This document shows positions 17,114 through 24,501 of a stretch of 64,000 bases of DNA, piece by piece (positions within the stretch are counted from its first letter, which is position 1; each line of letters begins with the position of its first letter). The notes below the pieces were generated by a model. That model searched no databases. It was not told where the DNA came from and was given only the letters and a program-made list of their open reading frames with translations. Source of the DNA: Streptomyces sp. NRRL F-525 (GTDB taxonomy: Bacteria; Actinomycetota; Actinomycetes; Streptomycetales; Streptomycetaceae); assembly GCF_000716605.1 (NCBI RefSeq), contig NZ_JNXE01000005.1, forward strand, positions 310,001 through 374,000. The letters are read 5' to 3'. The position numbers were made by a program, and so were the translations under genes.

Positions 17114-17787
17114 TGAGGCGAGTCCAGGCGGTAGCCGACGCCGCGCACGGTACGGATGAGGGTCGGGGACGACGGGATGTCCTCGACCTTGGCGCGCAGC
17201 CGCTGGACACAGGCGTCCACCAGCCGCGAGTCACCGAGGTAGTCGTGCTCCCACACCAGCCGCAGCAACTGCTGCCGGGACAGGGCCTGTCCGGGCCGCC
17301 GGCTCAGCTCCAGGAGCAACCGCAGCTCGGTGGGCGTGAGTTGGAGGTCCTCGCCGTTCTTCGTGACGGTCATCGCGGCGCGGTCGATCACCAACGAGCC
17401 GAACGTGGCCGCGTCGTTGGCTTCTCGCTCACCGCGCCGCAGCACGGCCCGGATCCGGGCGTCGAGCACGCGCCCCTGCACGGGTTTGACCACGTAGTCG
17501 TCGGCGCCGGACTCCAGTCCGACCACGATGTCGATGTCGTCGCTGCGCGCGGTGAGCAGAATGATCGGCAGCTGGTCCGTGCGCCGGATACGACGGCACA
17601 CCTCGAAACCGTCGATGCCGGGCAGCATCACATCCAGCACGATCAGGTCCGGCCGCTGCTCACGCAACAGCTTCAGACCGTCCTCGCCGCTGGCAGCGGT
17701 GGCTACCCGGTGTCCCTGGCGCGTCAGCGAGAGCTCCAGGGCCGTCCGGATGGCGTCGTCGTCCTCGATCAGCAACAGGGAAGGCAC
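17110..17787 (-). CDS. afsQ1: Response regulator AfsQ1 (OmpR family)
   Basis: 225 residues from GTG 17787. Receiver domain with acidic pocket EDDD, phospho-acceptor Asp52 in LIVLDVMLPG, Thr in LLTARS and Lys in YVVKPV; then an OmpR/PhoB winged helix (LTPTELRLLLELSRRPGQALSRQQLLRLVW ... LVDACVQRLRAKVED). The GTG start gives the AfsQ1 length and Asp52 numbering I remember for S. coelicolor; ATG 17796 would add three residues. Divergent from sigQ, with an AfsQ1-type box between them. Confidence 0.93.
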   Translation of the reverse strand: MPSLLLIEDDDAIRTALELSLTRQGHRVATAASGEDGLKLLREQRPDLIVLDVMLPGIDGFEVCRRIRRTDQLPIILLTARSDDIDIVVGLESGADDYVVKPVQGRVLDARIRAVLRRGEREANDAATFGSLVIDRAAMTVTKNGEDLQLTPTELRLLLELSRRPGQALSRQQLLRLVWEHDYLGDSRLVDACVQRLRAKVEDIPSSPTLIRTVRGVGYRLDSPQ

Positions 17788-17931
17788 GGGGCTCATTCTG
17801 GCCCATGGTGGGCTGCGGTTTCGACACCTGTACGTGTACGTAGCCCTTGTAGGCAGGTGTGCGCACCCCTAGCGCCCTTTTCTGTGACCGGACTGTCCGT
17901 TTTCTGAGGCCGGCTCCAGAGACCGACCCCT

Positions 17932-17947
17932 GTGACAGGTCTGTGAC
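17932..17947. promoter_or_regulatory. AfsQ1-type binding box
   Basis: GTGAC-AGGTCT-GTGAC, an exact match to the AfsQ1 direct-repeat consensus GTnAC-n6-GTnAC known from S. coelicolor, in the sigQ/afsQ1 intergenic region. Confidence 0.75.
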
Positions 17948-18064
17948 AGTCGGGGGACACGTCCATGAAGTGACCCCGGCAGGATTTTCGGCACAGGCAA
18001 GGAACCACGAGGAACCGAGCCGGAACATCCGAACACCGGGCAAGTCCACTACGGGGGGCGCGAG

Positions 18065-18802
18065 ATGAACACGCTGCACAGCACCAGCAACAACGCAGTC
18101 ATCACGCGTCTGCACGACGTCACCCGGGGTTCCGAGAAGTCCGGCGCTGTGAACGGGCGGGGGTGCGCTCGCAGCGTCGGGCGTCAGCACACCGGTTACA
18201 TGACGGTGGTTGACGCGCACACGGGGGAAGCGCACGGGGGAAGCGCGTACAGGGAGGACACGGGGGAGCGTCGCTCGCTGTCGGAGGCGGAGTTCACCGC
18301 CTACGTCCAGGAGCGCCGCGCCTCCCTGTACGCCACCGCGTACCACCTGACCGGCGACCGCTTCGAGGCCGAGGACCTGCTGCAGAGCGCGCTGTTCTCG
18401 ACGTACAAGGCATGGGACCGGATCAGCGACAAGGCCGCGGTCGGGGGCTACCTCCGCCGCACCATGACGAACCTGCACATCAGCGCGTGGCGCCGCCGCA
18501 AGCTGAACGAGTACCCGACCGAGGAACTGCCGGAGACGCCCGGCGACACGGACGCGATGCGCGGCACGGAACTGCGCGCGGTCCTGTGGCAGGCGCTGTC
18601 CCGGCTGCCGGAACTCCAGCGCACCATGCTGGTCCTCCGCTACTACGAGGGCCGCACGGACCCGGAGATCGCGGAGATCCTCGACATCAGTGTCGGCACG
18701 GTGAAGTCCAGCATCTGGCGCTCTTTGCGCCGCATGCGCGAGGACGAGGTCCTCAGCTTCGGCCGTGACGAGGAGGACGCCTTCGGGGAGCTTGTCGCCT
18801 GA
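18065..18802 (+). CDS. sigQ: SigE-family ECF sigma factor SigQ
   Basis: 245 residues. After a ~70-residue low-complexity N terminus, region 2 is FTAYVQERRASLYATAYHLTGDRFEAEDLLQSALFSTYKAW and region 4 is LSRLPELQRTMLVLRYYEGRTDPEIAEILDISVGTVKSSIWRSLRRMRE, typical of SigE-family Streptomyces ECFs. Divergent from afsQ1, as sigQ is in S. coelicolor, where it is an AfsQ1 target. An in-frame ATG at 18200 would give a shorter protein lacking the N-terminal region. The codons for the N-terminal tail include ACGGGGGA repeats continuing the G-rich tract downstream. Confidence 0.9.
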   Translation: MNTLHSTSNNAVITRLHDVTRGSEKSGAVNGRGCARSVGRQHTGYMTVVDAHTGEAHGGSAYREDTGERRSLSEAEFTAYVQERRASLYATAYHLTGDRFEAEDLLQSALFSTYKAWDRISDKAAVGGYLRRTMTNLHISAWRRRKLNEYPTEELPETPGDTDAMRGTELRAVLWQALSRLPELQRTMLVLRYYEGRTDPEIAEILDISVGTVKSSIWRSLRRMREDEVLSFGRDEEDAFGELVA

Positions 18803-18930
18803 GGGTTGGGGGGAATGGGTAACGGGGGAGGTCCGGGGGGACCACGGGGGATCGGTACCGGGGGGTGCCGACGGGGTCACGGGGACCATGGGGGGAAACA
18901 CGGGGGAAGTACCACGGGGGAAAAAGGGAG
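18803..18930 (+). other. G-run tract downstream of sigQ
   Basis: About nine runs of five or six G on the + strand in ~130 bases, often within ACGGGGGA or ACCGGGGGG. No convincing reading frame. Potential G-quadruplex-forming DNA or RNA in the sigQ 3' UTR. Confidence 0.6.
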
Positions 18931-18973
18931 AGCGGGACTGGAGGGCCGGGGGGTCCGTCCAGTCCCGCTTTTT
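18931..18973 (+). terminator. sigQ intrinsic terminator
   Basis: AGCGGGACTGGA (18931-18942) pairs perfectly with TCCAGTCCCGCT (18958-18969), followed by TTTTT, a classical intrinsic terminator. Confidence 0.9.
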
Positions 18974-18979
18974 CATGTC

Positions 18980-19627
18980 CTACGAGGGAGAGGCCGCCGG
19001 AGTCGTCCGTGCCGGGCGCCGGCCCACCGCCGCCGCGGCCAGCCTGCCCAGCGCCTCGTCCTTGTCGCAGGCGTACGCGCCGAGTCCGGTCTGCCGGGCC
19101 ACGATCGACCGCTCCAGCCGCATCAGCCGCCAGCCGCGCCGCAGCAGGAACGGCACGGACTTACGGCCCTCCCGCAGATCCCGCAGGAAACGGCGCCGGA
19201 AGGTGCGCATCGGGCCGCGGCTCAGGCACAGCGCGTCCGCGAGGACGCCCAGCTCCTGGCACCGGGTGATGACCTCGGCGGCGAAGATGCCCTCCGCTAT
19301 GAACAACGGGGTCCGGCCGACGTCGACGGCCTCCGTGCCCGTGCGGGCGCTGAGCGAGATGTCGTAGACCGGCACGTCCGTACGGCCCGTGCGGCACAGC
19401 TCGACGATCGCGGCGACCGCCACGTCCGCGTCCCAGGAGTCGGGGTGGTCCCAGTCGATGTCCGAACTCCCCGCCACCAGCGGCAGTGTCGGGTCGTCGC
19501 CCTCTTTGTAGAAGTCGTCGAGCCGCAGCACGGGCAGGCCGGACCGGGCGGAGACGAGGGACTTGCCGGAACCCGAGGGGCCGCACAGCAGCACGACACG
19601 GGCCGGTGACGGGGAAAGGATGCTCAC
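18980..19627 (-). CDS. P-loop kinase, uridine kinase-like
   Basis: 215 residues from GTG 19627. Walker A GPSGSGKS, then LPVLRLDDFYKEGDDPTLP and DWDHPDSWD resemble uridine/pantothenate kinases (Udk: DDFYK and DHPDAFD motifs). A second conserved block is PLFIAEGIFAAEV and a basic segment RRRFLRDLREGRK. Canonical Udk would phosphorylate uridine or cytidine to the monophosphate, which suits this region, but the match is partial. A longer start at 19702 is possible but lacks homology and would run over the promoter of the divergent gene. Confidence 0.78.
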   Translation of the reverse strand: MSILSPSPARVVLLCGPSGSGKSLVSARSGLPVLRLDDFYKEGDDPTLPLVAGSSDIDWDHPDSWDADVAVAAIVELCRTGRTDVPVYDISLSARTGTEAVDVGRTPLFIAEGIFAAEVITRCQELGVLADALCLSRGPMRTFRRRFLRDLREGRKSVPFLLRRGWRLMRLERSIVARQTGLGAYACDKDEALGRLAAAAVGRRPARTTPAASPS

Positions 19628-19754
19628 GGGACACCAGTTTGACGCATTCCGTACGTCCTGCCGACCCCGCGGGTCGCCAGTGGAACGCGCATCACACGTC
19701 AACTACCCTTCGTGCTGACCTGATTACCCTGCGCACCAGAAGGTGGCACCAGCA

Positions 19755-20159
19755 ATGGCACGACACACGTCCCCCCAGCATTCGACCGCCCAGCGCGCCC
19801 TCGTCGCCCTCGCGACCGCCGGAGTCGCCCTCGGCGCGGGCGCGGCGTCGGCCGCCGCGGACACCTCGCCGGTGGGTGACGTGGTGCGGACCCGGCCCAC
19901 GTCGCTCGGCAAGGTCGACCCTGCGGCGGGGCTTGGCGCGGTCGCCGGCACGGTCGGGTATGTCACCGGGCCGGTTGCGGGTCTCAAGCCGAACCCCCTT
20001 GCGGGTACGGGAGTTGACCCGCTCGACAACGGGGTCGCGACCCAGCTCGCTGACTTTCAGCCGCTTGCCTCGCGGGCGTTGACGGGGCCGGTTGCCGAGG
20101 CTCAGTCGATCGGGAGTATGCCGGTTGTTGGGCAGGTGACGGGGCTGTTGGGGGGTTGA
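19755..20159 (+). CDS. Small secreted protein
   Basis: 134 residues with a signal peptide (RALVALATAGVALGAGAASAAA) and a mature part of Pro/Gly/Leu/Val turns ending VVGQVTGLLGG. Style resembles the secreted protein at 13477. AGAAGGTGG (19738-19745) is the Shine-Dalgarno. No catalytic motif; function unknown. The 3' part uses more GGG and GTT codons than its neighbours. Confidence 0.75.
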   Translation: MARHTSPQHSTAQRALVALATAGVALGAGAASAAADTSPVGDVVRTRPTSLGKVDPAAGLGAVAGTVGYVTGPVAGLKPNPLAGTGVDPLDNGVATQLADFQPLASRALTGPVAEAQSIGSMPVVGQVTGLLGG

Positions 20160-20214
20160 GGATTGCGGGGGAGGGGTGGGGAACTGCGGTTTCGTTGCCG
20201 GGTGTCGGCCCGTC

Positions 20215-20244
20215 GTGGCTGGTCGCGCAGTTCCCCGCGCCCCT
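20215..20244 (-). repeat. Dispersed repeat copy 2
   Basis: Reverse-oriented member of the GCGCGGGGAACTGCGCG family between convergent genes at 19755 and 20268. Confidence 0.85.
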
Positions 20245-20267
20245 GGGGGGGATTGCTCTGAAGTTGA

Positions 20268-21176
20268 TCAGTACGACGAGCCGGATGCTCCTAGCGAACC
20301 CGTGGGGTGCCAGACCGTTTTTGTTTCCAGGAAGGCTGTCAGGCGGTCTGTGCCCGGGGTCTCCGTGTAATCCACAGGCTGTGGACGGAGGACTCGCTTG
20401 AGGTTGTCGGCCGCTGCGATCTCCAACTCCTTCGCCAGTACGTCGTCCGCGCCCGCGAGGTCGATCGCGTTGACGTCCTGGTGGGCGGCCAGGGAGGGTG
20501 CGATTTCCGACGTCCTGCCGGAGAGGATGTTGACGACTCCGCCGGGGAGGTCGGAGGTGGCCAGGACTTCGCCCAACGACAGGGCGGGGAGCGGGGAGTT
20601 CTCGCTCGCGATGACGATGGCCGTGTTGCCGGTCGCGATCACCGGGGCGATGACCGAGATCAGGCCGAGGAATGAGGATTCCTGGGGGGCCAGGACGGTG
20701 ACCACGCCTGTCGGCTCGGGGGAGGAGAGGTTGAAGTACGGGCCCGCTACCGGGTTCGCGCCGCCGACCACCTGGGCGATCTTGTCCGTCCAGCCCGCGT
20801 ACCAGACCCAGCGGTCGATCGCCGCGTCGACGACAGCGGCGGCCTTCGACTTCGACAGGCCTTCCGCGTCCGCGACTTCGCGCGCGAACTGGTCCTTGCG
20901 GCCCTCCAGCATCTCGGCGATGCGGTAGAGGATCTGGCCGCGGTTGTAGGCCGTCGCGCCGGACCAGCCGCCGAACGCCTTCCGTGCCGCTACGACCGCG
21001 TCGCGGGCGTCCTTGCGGGAGGACTGCGGCGCGTTCGCGAGCCACTTGCCCTTTGAGTCGGTCACCTCGTACACCCGGCCGCTCTCGCTACGGGGGAACT
21101 TGCCCCCGACGTACAGCTTGTAGGTCTTGAAGACGCTCAGACGCTGCTGTTCGCTCTTGTCGGACTTCTCAGACAT
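20268..21176 (-). CDS. Half-length aldehyde dehydrogenase-like protein (lacks catalytic half)
   Basis: 302 residues, versus ~480 for an active aldehyde dehydrogenase. It has the NAD-binding N-terminal domain features (YKLYVGGKFPRSESGRVYEV, KDARDAVVAARKAF, YNRGQILYRIAEMLEGRKDQF, TGVVTVLAPQESSFLGLISVIAPVIATGNT) but ends before the catalytic Cys block; no active-site Cys or ELGGK Glu is present. IPWNFPL is replaced by LAPQESS. Start overlaps the full-length gene's stop by 8 bases, so it is the last gene of deoC-aldH-aldH2. The end is clean, so it is likely a real, non-catalytic partner rather than a recent truncation. Confidence 0.82.
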   Translation of the reverse strand: MSEKSDKSEQQRLSVFKTYKLYVGGKFPRSESGRVYEVTDSKGKWLANAPQSSRKDARDAVVAARKAFGGWSGATAYNRGQILYRIAEMLEGRKDQFAREVADAEGLSKSKAAAVVDAAIDRWVWYAGWTDKIAQVVGGANPVAGPYFNLSSPEPTGVVTVLAPQESSFLGLISVIAPVIATGNTAIVIASENSPLPALSLGEVLATSDLPGGVVNILSGRTSEIAPSLAAHQDVNAIDLAGADDVLAKELEIAAADNLKRVLRPQPVDYTETPGTDRLTAFLETKTVWHPTGSLGASGSSY

Positions 21177-22602
21177 CGAGGTACGCCTCCAGGCCGTGGC
21201 GACCGCCCTCGCGGCCGTAGCCCGACTCCTTGTAGCCGCCGAACGGCGAGGTCGGGTCGAACTTGTTGAACGTGTTGGACCAGACGACGCCCGCGCGCAG
21301 CTTGTTGGCGACGGCCAGGATGCGGGAGCCCTTCTCGGTCCAGATGCCCGCCGAGAGGCCGTACTGCGTGTTGTTGGCCTTCGCGACCGCCTCCTCGGGC
21401 GTACGGAAGGTCAGCACCGACAGCACCGGGCCGAAGATCTCGTCGCGGGCGACGGTGTGCGCCTGGGTGACGTTCGTGAAGAGCGTCGGGGCGAACCAGT
21501 AGCCGGAGGACGGGAGTTCGCAGGACGGGGACCAGCGCTCGGCGCCCTCCGCCTCGCCCTGCTCGACGAGTGAGGTGATCCGCGCGAGCTGCTCGGCGGA
21601 GTTGATCGCGCCGATGTCCGTGTTCTTGTCCAGCGGGTCGCCGAGGCGGAGGGTGGACAGGCGTCGCTTCAGCGAGTCCAACAGCTCGTCCTGGATGGAC
21701 TCTTGGACGAGCAAGCGGCTGCCCGCGCAGCAGACCTGGCCCTGGTTGAAGAAGATGCCGGTGACGATCCCCTCCACCGCCTGGTCGATCGGGGCGTCGT
21801 CGAAGACGATGTTCGCGCCCTTGCCGCCGAGTTCGAGGGTGACCTTCTTGGTCGTACCCGCGACTGTCCGTGCGATCTCCTTGCCGACGGCCGTGGAGCC
21901 GGTGAAGGCGACCTTGTTGACGTCCGGGTGCGCGACGAGCGCGGCGCCCGAATCGCCGTAGCCGGGAAGGATGTTGACGACGCCCTTGGGGAGACCGGCC
22001 TGGCGGCAGATGTCCGCGAAGAACAACGCCGAGAGGGGGGTCGTCTCCGCGGGCTTCAGGACGACCGTGTTGCCTGTCGCCAGTGCCGGGGCGATCTTCC
22101 ACGCCAGCATCAGGAGCGGGAAGTTCCAGGGGATGACCTGGCCCGCGACACCGAGGGGCTGCGGGTTGGCGCCGAAGCCGGCGTGGTCCAGCTTGTCGGC
22201 CCAGCCCGCGTAGTAGAAGAAGTGCGCGGCGACCAAGGGGAGGTCGGCGTCGCGCGTCTCCTTGATGGGCTTGCCGTTGTCCAGGGTCTCCAGAACGGCC
22301 AGTTCGCGGCTGCGCTCCTGGATGATCCGGGCGATGCGGAACAGGTACTTCGCGCGCTCGGAGCCGGGCAGCGCCGACCACTTCTCGAAGGCCTTGCGGG
22401 CGGCCTTCACCGCGCGGTCGACGTCCGCCTCGCCGGCCTGGGCGATCTCGGAGAGGACTTCTTCGGTGGAGGGGGAGACGGTCTTGAAGACCTTGCCGTC
22501 CGCCGCTTCCGTGAACTCGCCGTCGATGAACAGGCCGTAGGAGGGCGCGATGTCGACGACCGAGCGGGACTCGGGGGCGGGTGCGTAGTCGAAAGTAGCC
22601 AT
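21169..22602 (-). CDS. Aldehyde dehydrogenase (full length)
   Basis: 477 residues, NAD(P)-dependent aldehyde dehydrogenase superfamily. Visible: VIPWNFPLLMLAWKIAPALATGNTVVLKPAETTP (cofactor site), TGSTAVGKEIA, catalytic Glu in LELGGKGAN, catalytic Cys in FFNQGQVCCAG, and FGPVLSVLTF. Five bases downstream of deoC. DeoC releases acetaldehyde, so this enzyme probably oxidises it to acetate or a related product; that link is inferred from the operon. The overlap with the half-length paralogue suggests joint translation. Confidence 0.92.
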   Translation of the reverse strand: MATFDYAPAPESRSVVDIAPSYGLFIDGEFTEAADGKVFKTVSPSTEEVLSEIAQAGEADVDRAVKAARKAFEKWSALPGSERAKYLFRIARIIQERSRELAVLETLDNGKPIKETRDADLPLVAAHFFYYAGWADKLDHAGFGANPQPLGVAGQVIPWNFPLLMLAWKIAPALATGNTVVLKPAETTPLSALFFADICRQAGLPKGVVNILPGYGDSGAALVAHPDVNKVAFTGSTAVGKEIARTVAGTTKKVTLELGGKGANIVFDDAPIDQAVEGIVTGIFFNQGQVCCAGSRLLVQESIQDELLDSLKRRLSTLRLGDPLDKNTDIGAINSAEQLARITSLVEQGEAEGAERWSPSCELPSSGYWFAPTLFTNVTQAHTVARDEIFGPVLSVLTFRTPEEAVAKANNTQYGLSAGIWTEKGSRILAVANKLRAGVVWSNTFNKFDPTSPFGGYKESGYGREGGRHGLEAYLDV

Positions 22603-22607
22603 GATGG

Positions 22608-23570
22608 TCAGTCCACCGTCACGTAGTCGGGGCCGGAGTAGCGGCCGGTGGCCAGCTTCTGACGCTGCATCAGCAGGTCGTTCAGGAGCGAGGACGCGCC
22701 GAAGCGGAACCAGTGGTTGTCCAGCCAGTCCTCGCCCGCCGTCTCGTTGACGATGACCAGGAACTTGACGGCGTCCTTGGAGGTGCGGATACCGCCCGCG
22801 GGCTTCACGCCGACCTGGATGCCGGTCTGGGCGCGGAAGTCGCGGACCGCCTCCAGCATCAACAGGGTGTTCGCGGGCGTCGCGTTGACGGCGACCTTGC
22901 CCGTCGACGTCTTGATGAAGTCCGCGCCGGCCAGCATGCCGAGCCAGCTCGCGCGGCGGATGTTGTCGTACGTCGACAGCTCGCCGGTCTCGAAGATGAC
23001 CTTCAGCCGGGCGGCGCCCGAGGCCTCCTTCACGGCGACGATCTCGTCGTGGACCTTCATGTAGTTGCCCGCGAGGAACGCCCCGCGGTCGATGACCATG
23101 TCGATCTCGTCGGCGCCCGCGGCGACCGCGTCGCGCACGTCGGCCAGCTTCACGGCGAGCGCGGCACGGCCGGCCGGGAACGCGGTGGCGACGGAGGCGA
23201 CCTTCACGGAGGAACCGGCGACGGCCTCCTTCGCGGTGGCCACCATGTCGGGATAGACACAGACGGCCGCGGTCGAGGGGCTCGTCCGGTCGGTCGGGTC
23301 GGGGCGGACCGCCTTGGCGCCGAGCGCCCGGACCTTTCCGGCGGTGTCCGCGCCTTCCAGCGTCGTCAGGTCGACCATCGAGATGGCGAGGTCGATGGCG
23401 TACGCCTTCGCGGTGGTCTTGATGGAACGGGTCCCGAGCGAGGCGGCACGCGCCTCCAGGCCGACCGCGTCGACGCCGGGCAGCCCGTGAAGGAAACGGC
23501 GCAGCGTGCTGTCGGACGCGGTGACGTCGCCGAGAGCGTGTGCTGTGGGTGCAGTGGTGGGCATGGTCAC
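22608..23570 (-). CDS. deoC: Deoxyribose-phosphate aldolase
   Basis: About 320 residues; cleaves 2-deoxyribose 5-phosphate to glyceraldehyde 3-phosphate and acetaldehyde through a Lys Schiff base. Active-site blocks: EIDMVIDRGAF, LKVIFETGELSTYDNIRRAS, GADFIKTSTGK (Schiff-base Lys) and GVKPAGGIRTSKDA (second Lys). GTG 23570 is six bases after the -10 TATGCT, indicating a leaderless start; ATG 23564 is the conventional alternative. First gene of the deoC-aldH operon, under the CTACGCGCGTAG operator. Confidence 0.94.
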   Translation of the reverse strand: MTMPTTAPTAHALGDVTASDSTLRRFLHGLPGVDAVGLEARAASLGTRSIKTTAKAYAIDLAISMVDLTTLEGADTAGKVRALGAKAVRPDPTDRTSPSTAAVCVYPDMVATAKEAVAGSSVKVASVATAFPAGRAALAVKLADVRDAVAAGADEIDMVIDRGAFLAGNYMKVHDEIVAVKEASGAARLKVIFETGELSTYDNIRRASWLGMLAGADFIKTSTGKVAVNATPANTLLMLEAVRDFRAQTGIQVGVKPAGGIRTSKDAVKFLVIVNETAGEDWLDNHWFRFGASSLLNDLLMQRQKLATGRYSGPDYVTVD

Positions 23571-23576
23571 CAGACG

Positions 23577-23605
23577 AGCATATCTACGCGCGTAGCAGCT
23601 GTACA
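23577..23605 (-). promoter_or_regulatory. deoC promoter with embedded operator CTACGCGCGTAG
   Basis: On the minus strand TGTACA (23600-23605), a 17-base spacer containing the perfect palindrome (23584-23595), then TATGCT (23577-23582) and six bases to GTG. A repressor bound here would block RNA polymerase. Confidence 0.75.
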
Positions 23606-23650
23606 CCCCAGAGGTATAGCTTGGTGATCCCGCCCAGGTGCAGCCCCCTA

Positions 23651-23680
23651 AGGGGCGCGGGGAACTGCGCGACCAGCCAC
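23651..23680 (+). repeat. Dispersed repeat copy 3
   Basis: Forward copy of the GCGCGGGGAACTGCGCG family; unusual in lying between divergent genes (deoC and 23753). Confidence 0.85.
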
Positions 23681-23752
23681 AGCGCACCCGCAGTCGCGAA
23701 CGCACAGAACCCCAACGGCGAGCAGGCGCACCCCTGAGGCACAATCGGCATC

Positions 23753-24448
23753 ATGACGACCCCGCACCCCGAGCCCAAAGACCGGATCTACCGCTCACCC
23801 GCGGGCCTCATCGGCGGTGTCCTGCTGCTGGCCATCGCCTGCTGGCTCGGCATCGACGCCCTGGTCTCCGGCCACGGCCGCACCCCGTGGCTCGCCCTGG
23901 CCGGCCTGATCCTCGTCGTCCCCGCGATCGCCGCGTTCACGCTCCGCCCGGCGGTGTACGCGGGCCCGGACCGGCTGCGCGTCCGCAACCCGTTCCGGGT
24001 CGTCGTGCTGCCGTGGGGCGAGATCGCCAGCCTGCGGTCCGGGTTCTCGAACGAGGTCGTCACGAAGGCGGGCGCCAAGTTCCAGCTGTGGTCGGTGCCG
24101 GTCTCGCTGCGCGGCCGCAAGAAGGCGGCACGGCGCGAGGCGAAGGCCGCGGCGGAGGCGGCGGGGGCGCAGCGCGGCGGCAGGTCCGGCGCCCTGGGCT
24201 TCGGCGGCGGGCTCGGCGGGTTCGGCGGCGGCATGGGCGCGGGCAGCGCCATGCGGGGCGGCGCCGCCCCGAGCGGACCCGCGCGTGCGGAGTCCGACCA
24301 GATCATGGCCGACCTGCGCGAGCTGCTGGAGACCAGGGAGCAGGCGGAGTCGGCACAGGGCGAGGTCACCGTGCGCTGGGCGTACGAGGTGATCGGTCCG
24401 GTGGCCGCCGGTGCCGTACTCCTGGCGATCCTGCTGGCGACGGGCTGA
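23753..24448 (+). CDS. Membrane protein with PH-like domain
   Basis: 231 residues: two TM segments (about 18-36 and 47-65), then a bacterial PH-like domain (GPDRLRVRNPFRVVVLPWGEIASLRSGFSNEVVT) and a Gly/Ala-rich low-complexity stretch, ending in another TM helix. Such PH domains occur in actinobacterial membrane proteins near the cell envelope; role unknown. ATG follows GGCATC with no strong Shine-Dalgarno. Next gene lies 53 bases downstream, same strand. Confidence 0.75.
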   Translation: MTTPHPEPKDRIYRSPAGLIGGVLLLAIACWLGIDALVSGHGRTPWLALAGLILVVPAIAAFTLRPAVYAGPDRLRVRNPFRVVVLPWGEIASLRSGFSNEVVTKAGAKFQLWSVPVSLRGRKKAARREAKAAAEAAGAQRGGRSGALGFGGGLGGFGGGMGAGSAMRGGAAPSGPARAESDQIMADLRELLETREQAESAQGEVTVRWAYEVIGPVAAGAVLLAILLATG

Positions 24449-24501
24449 CCGGACGGGCACCGCCCGCCCTCCTCCGTTCCCACCTCTCACCCAGGGATGT
24501 C

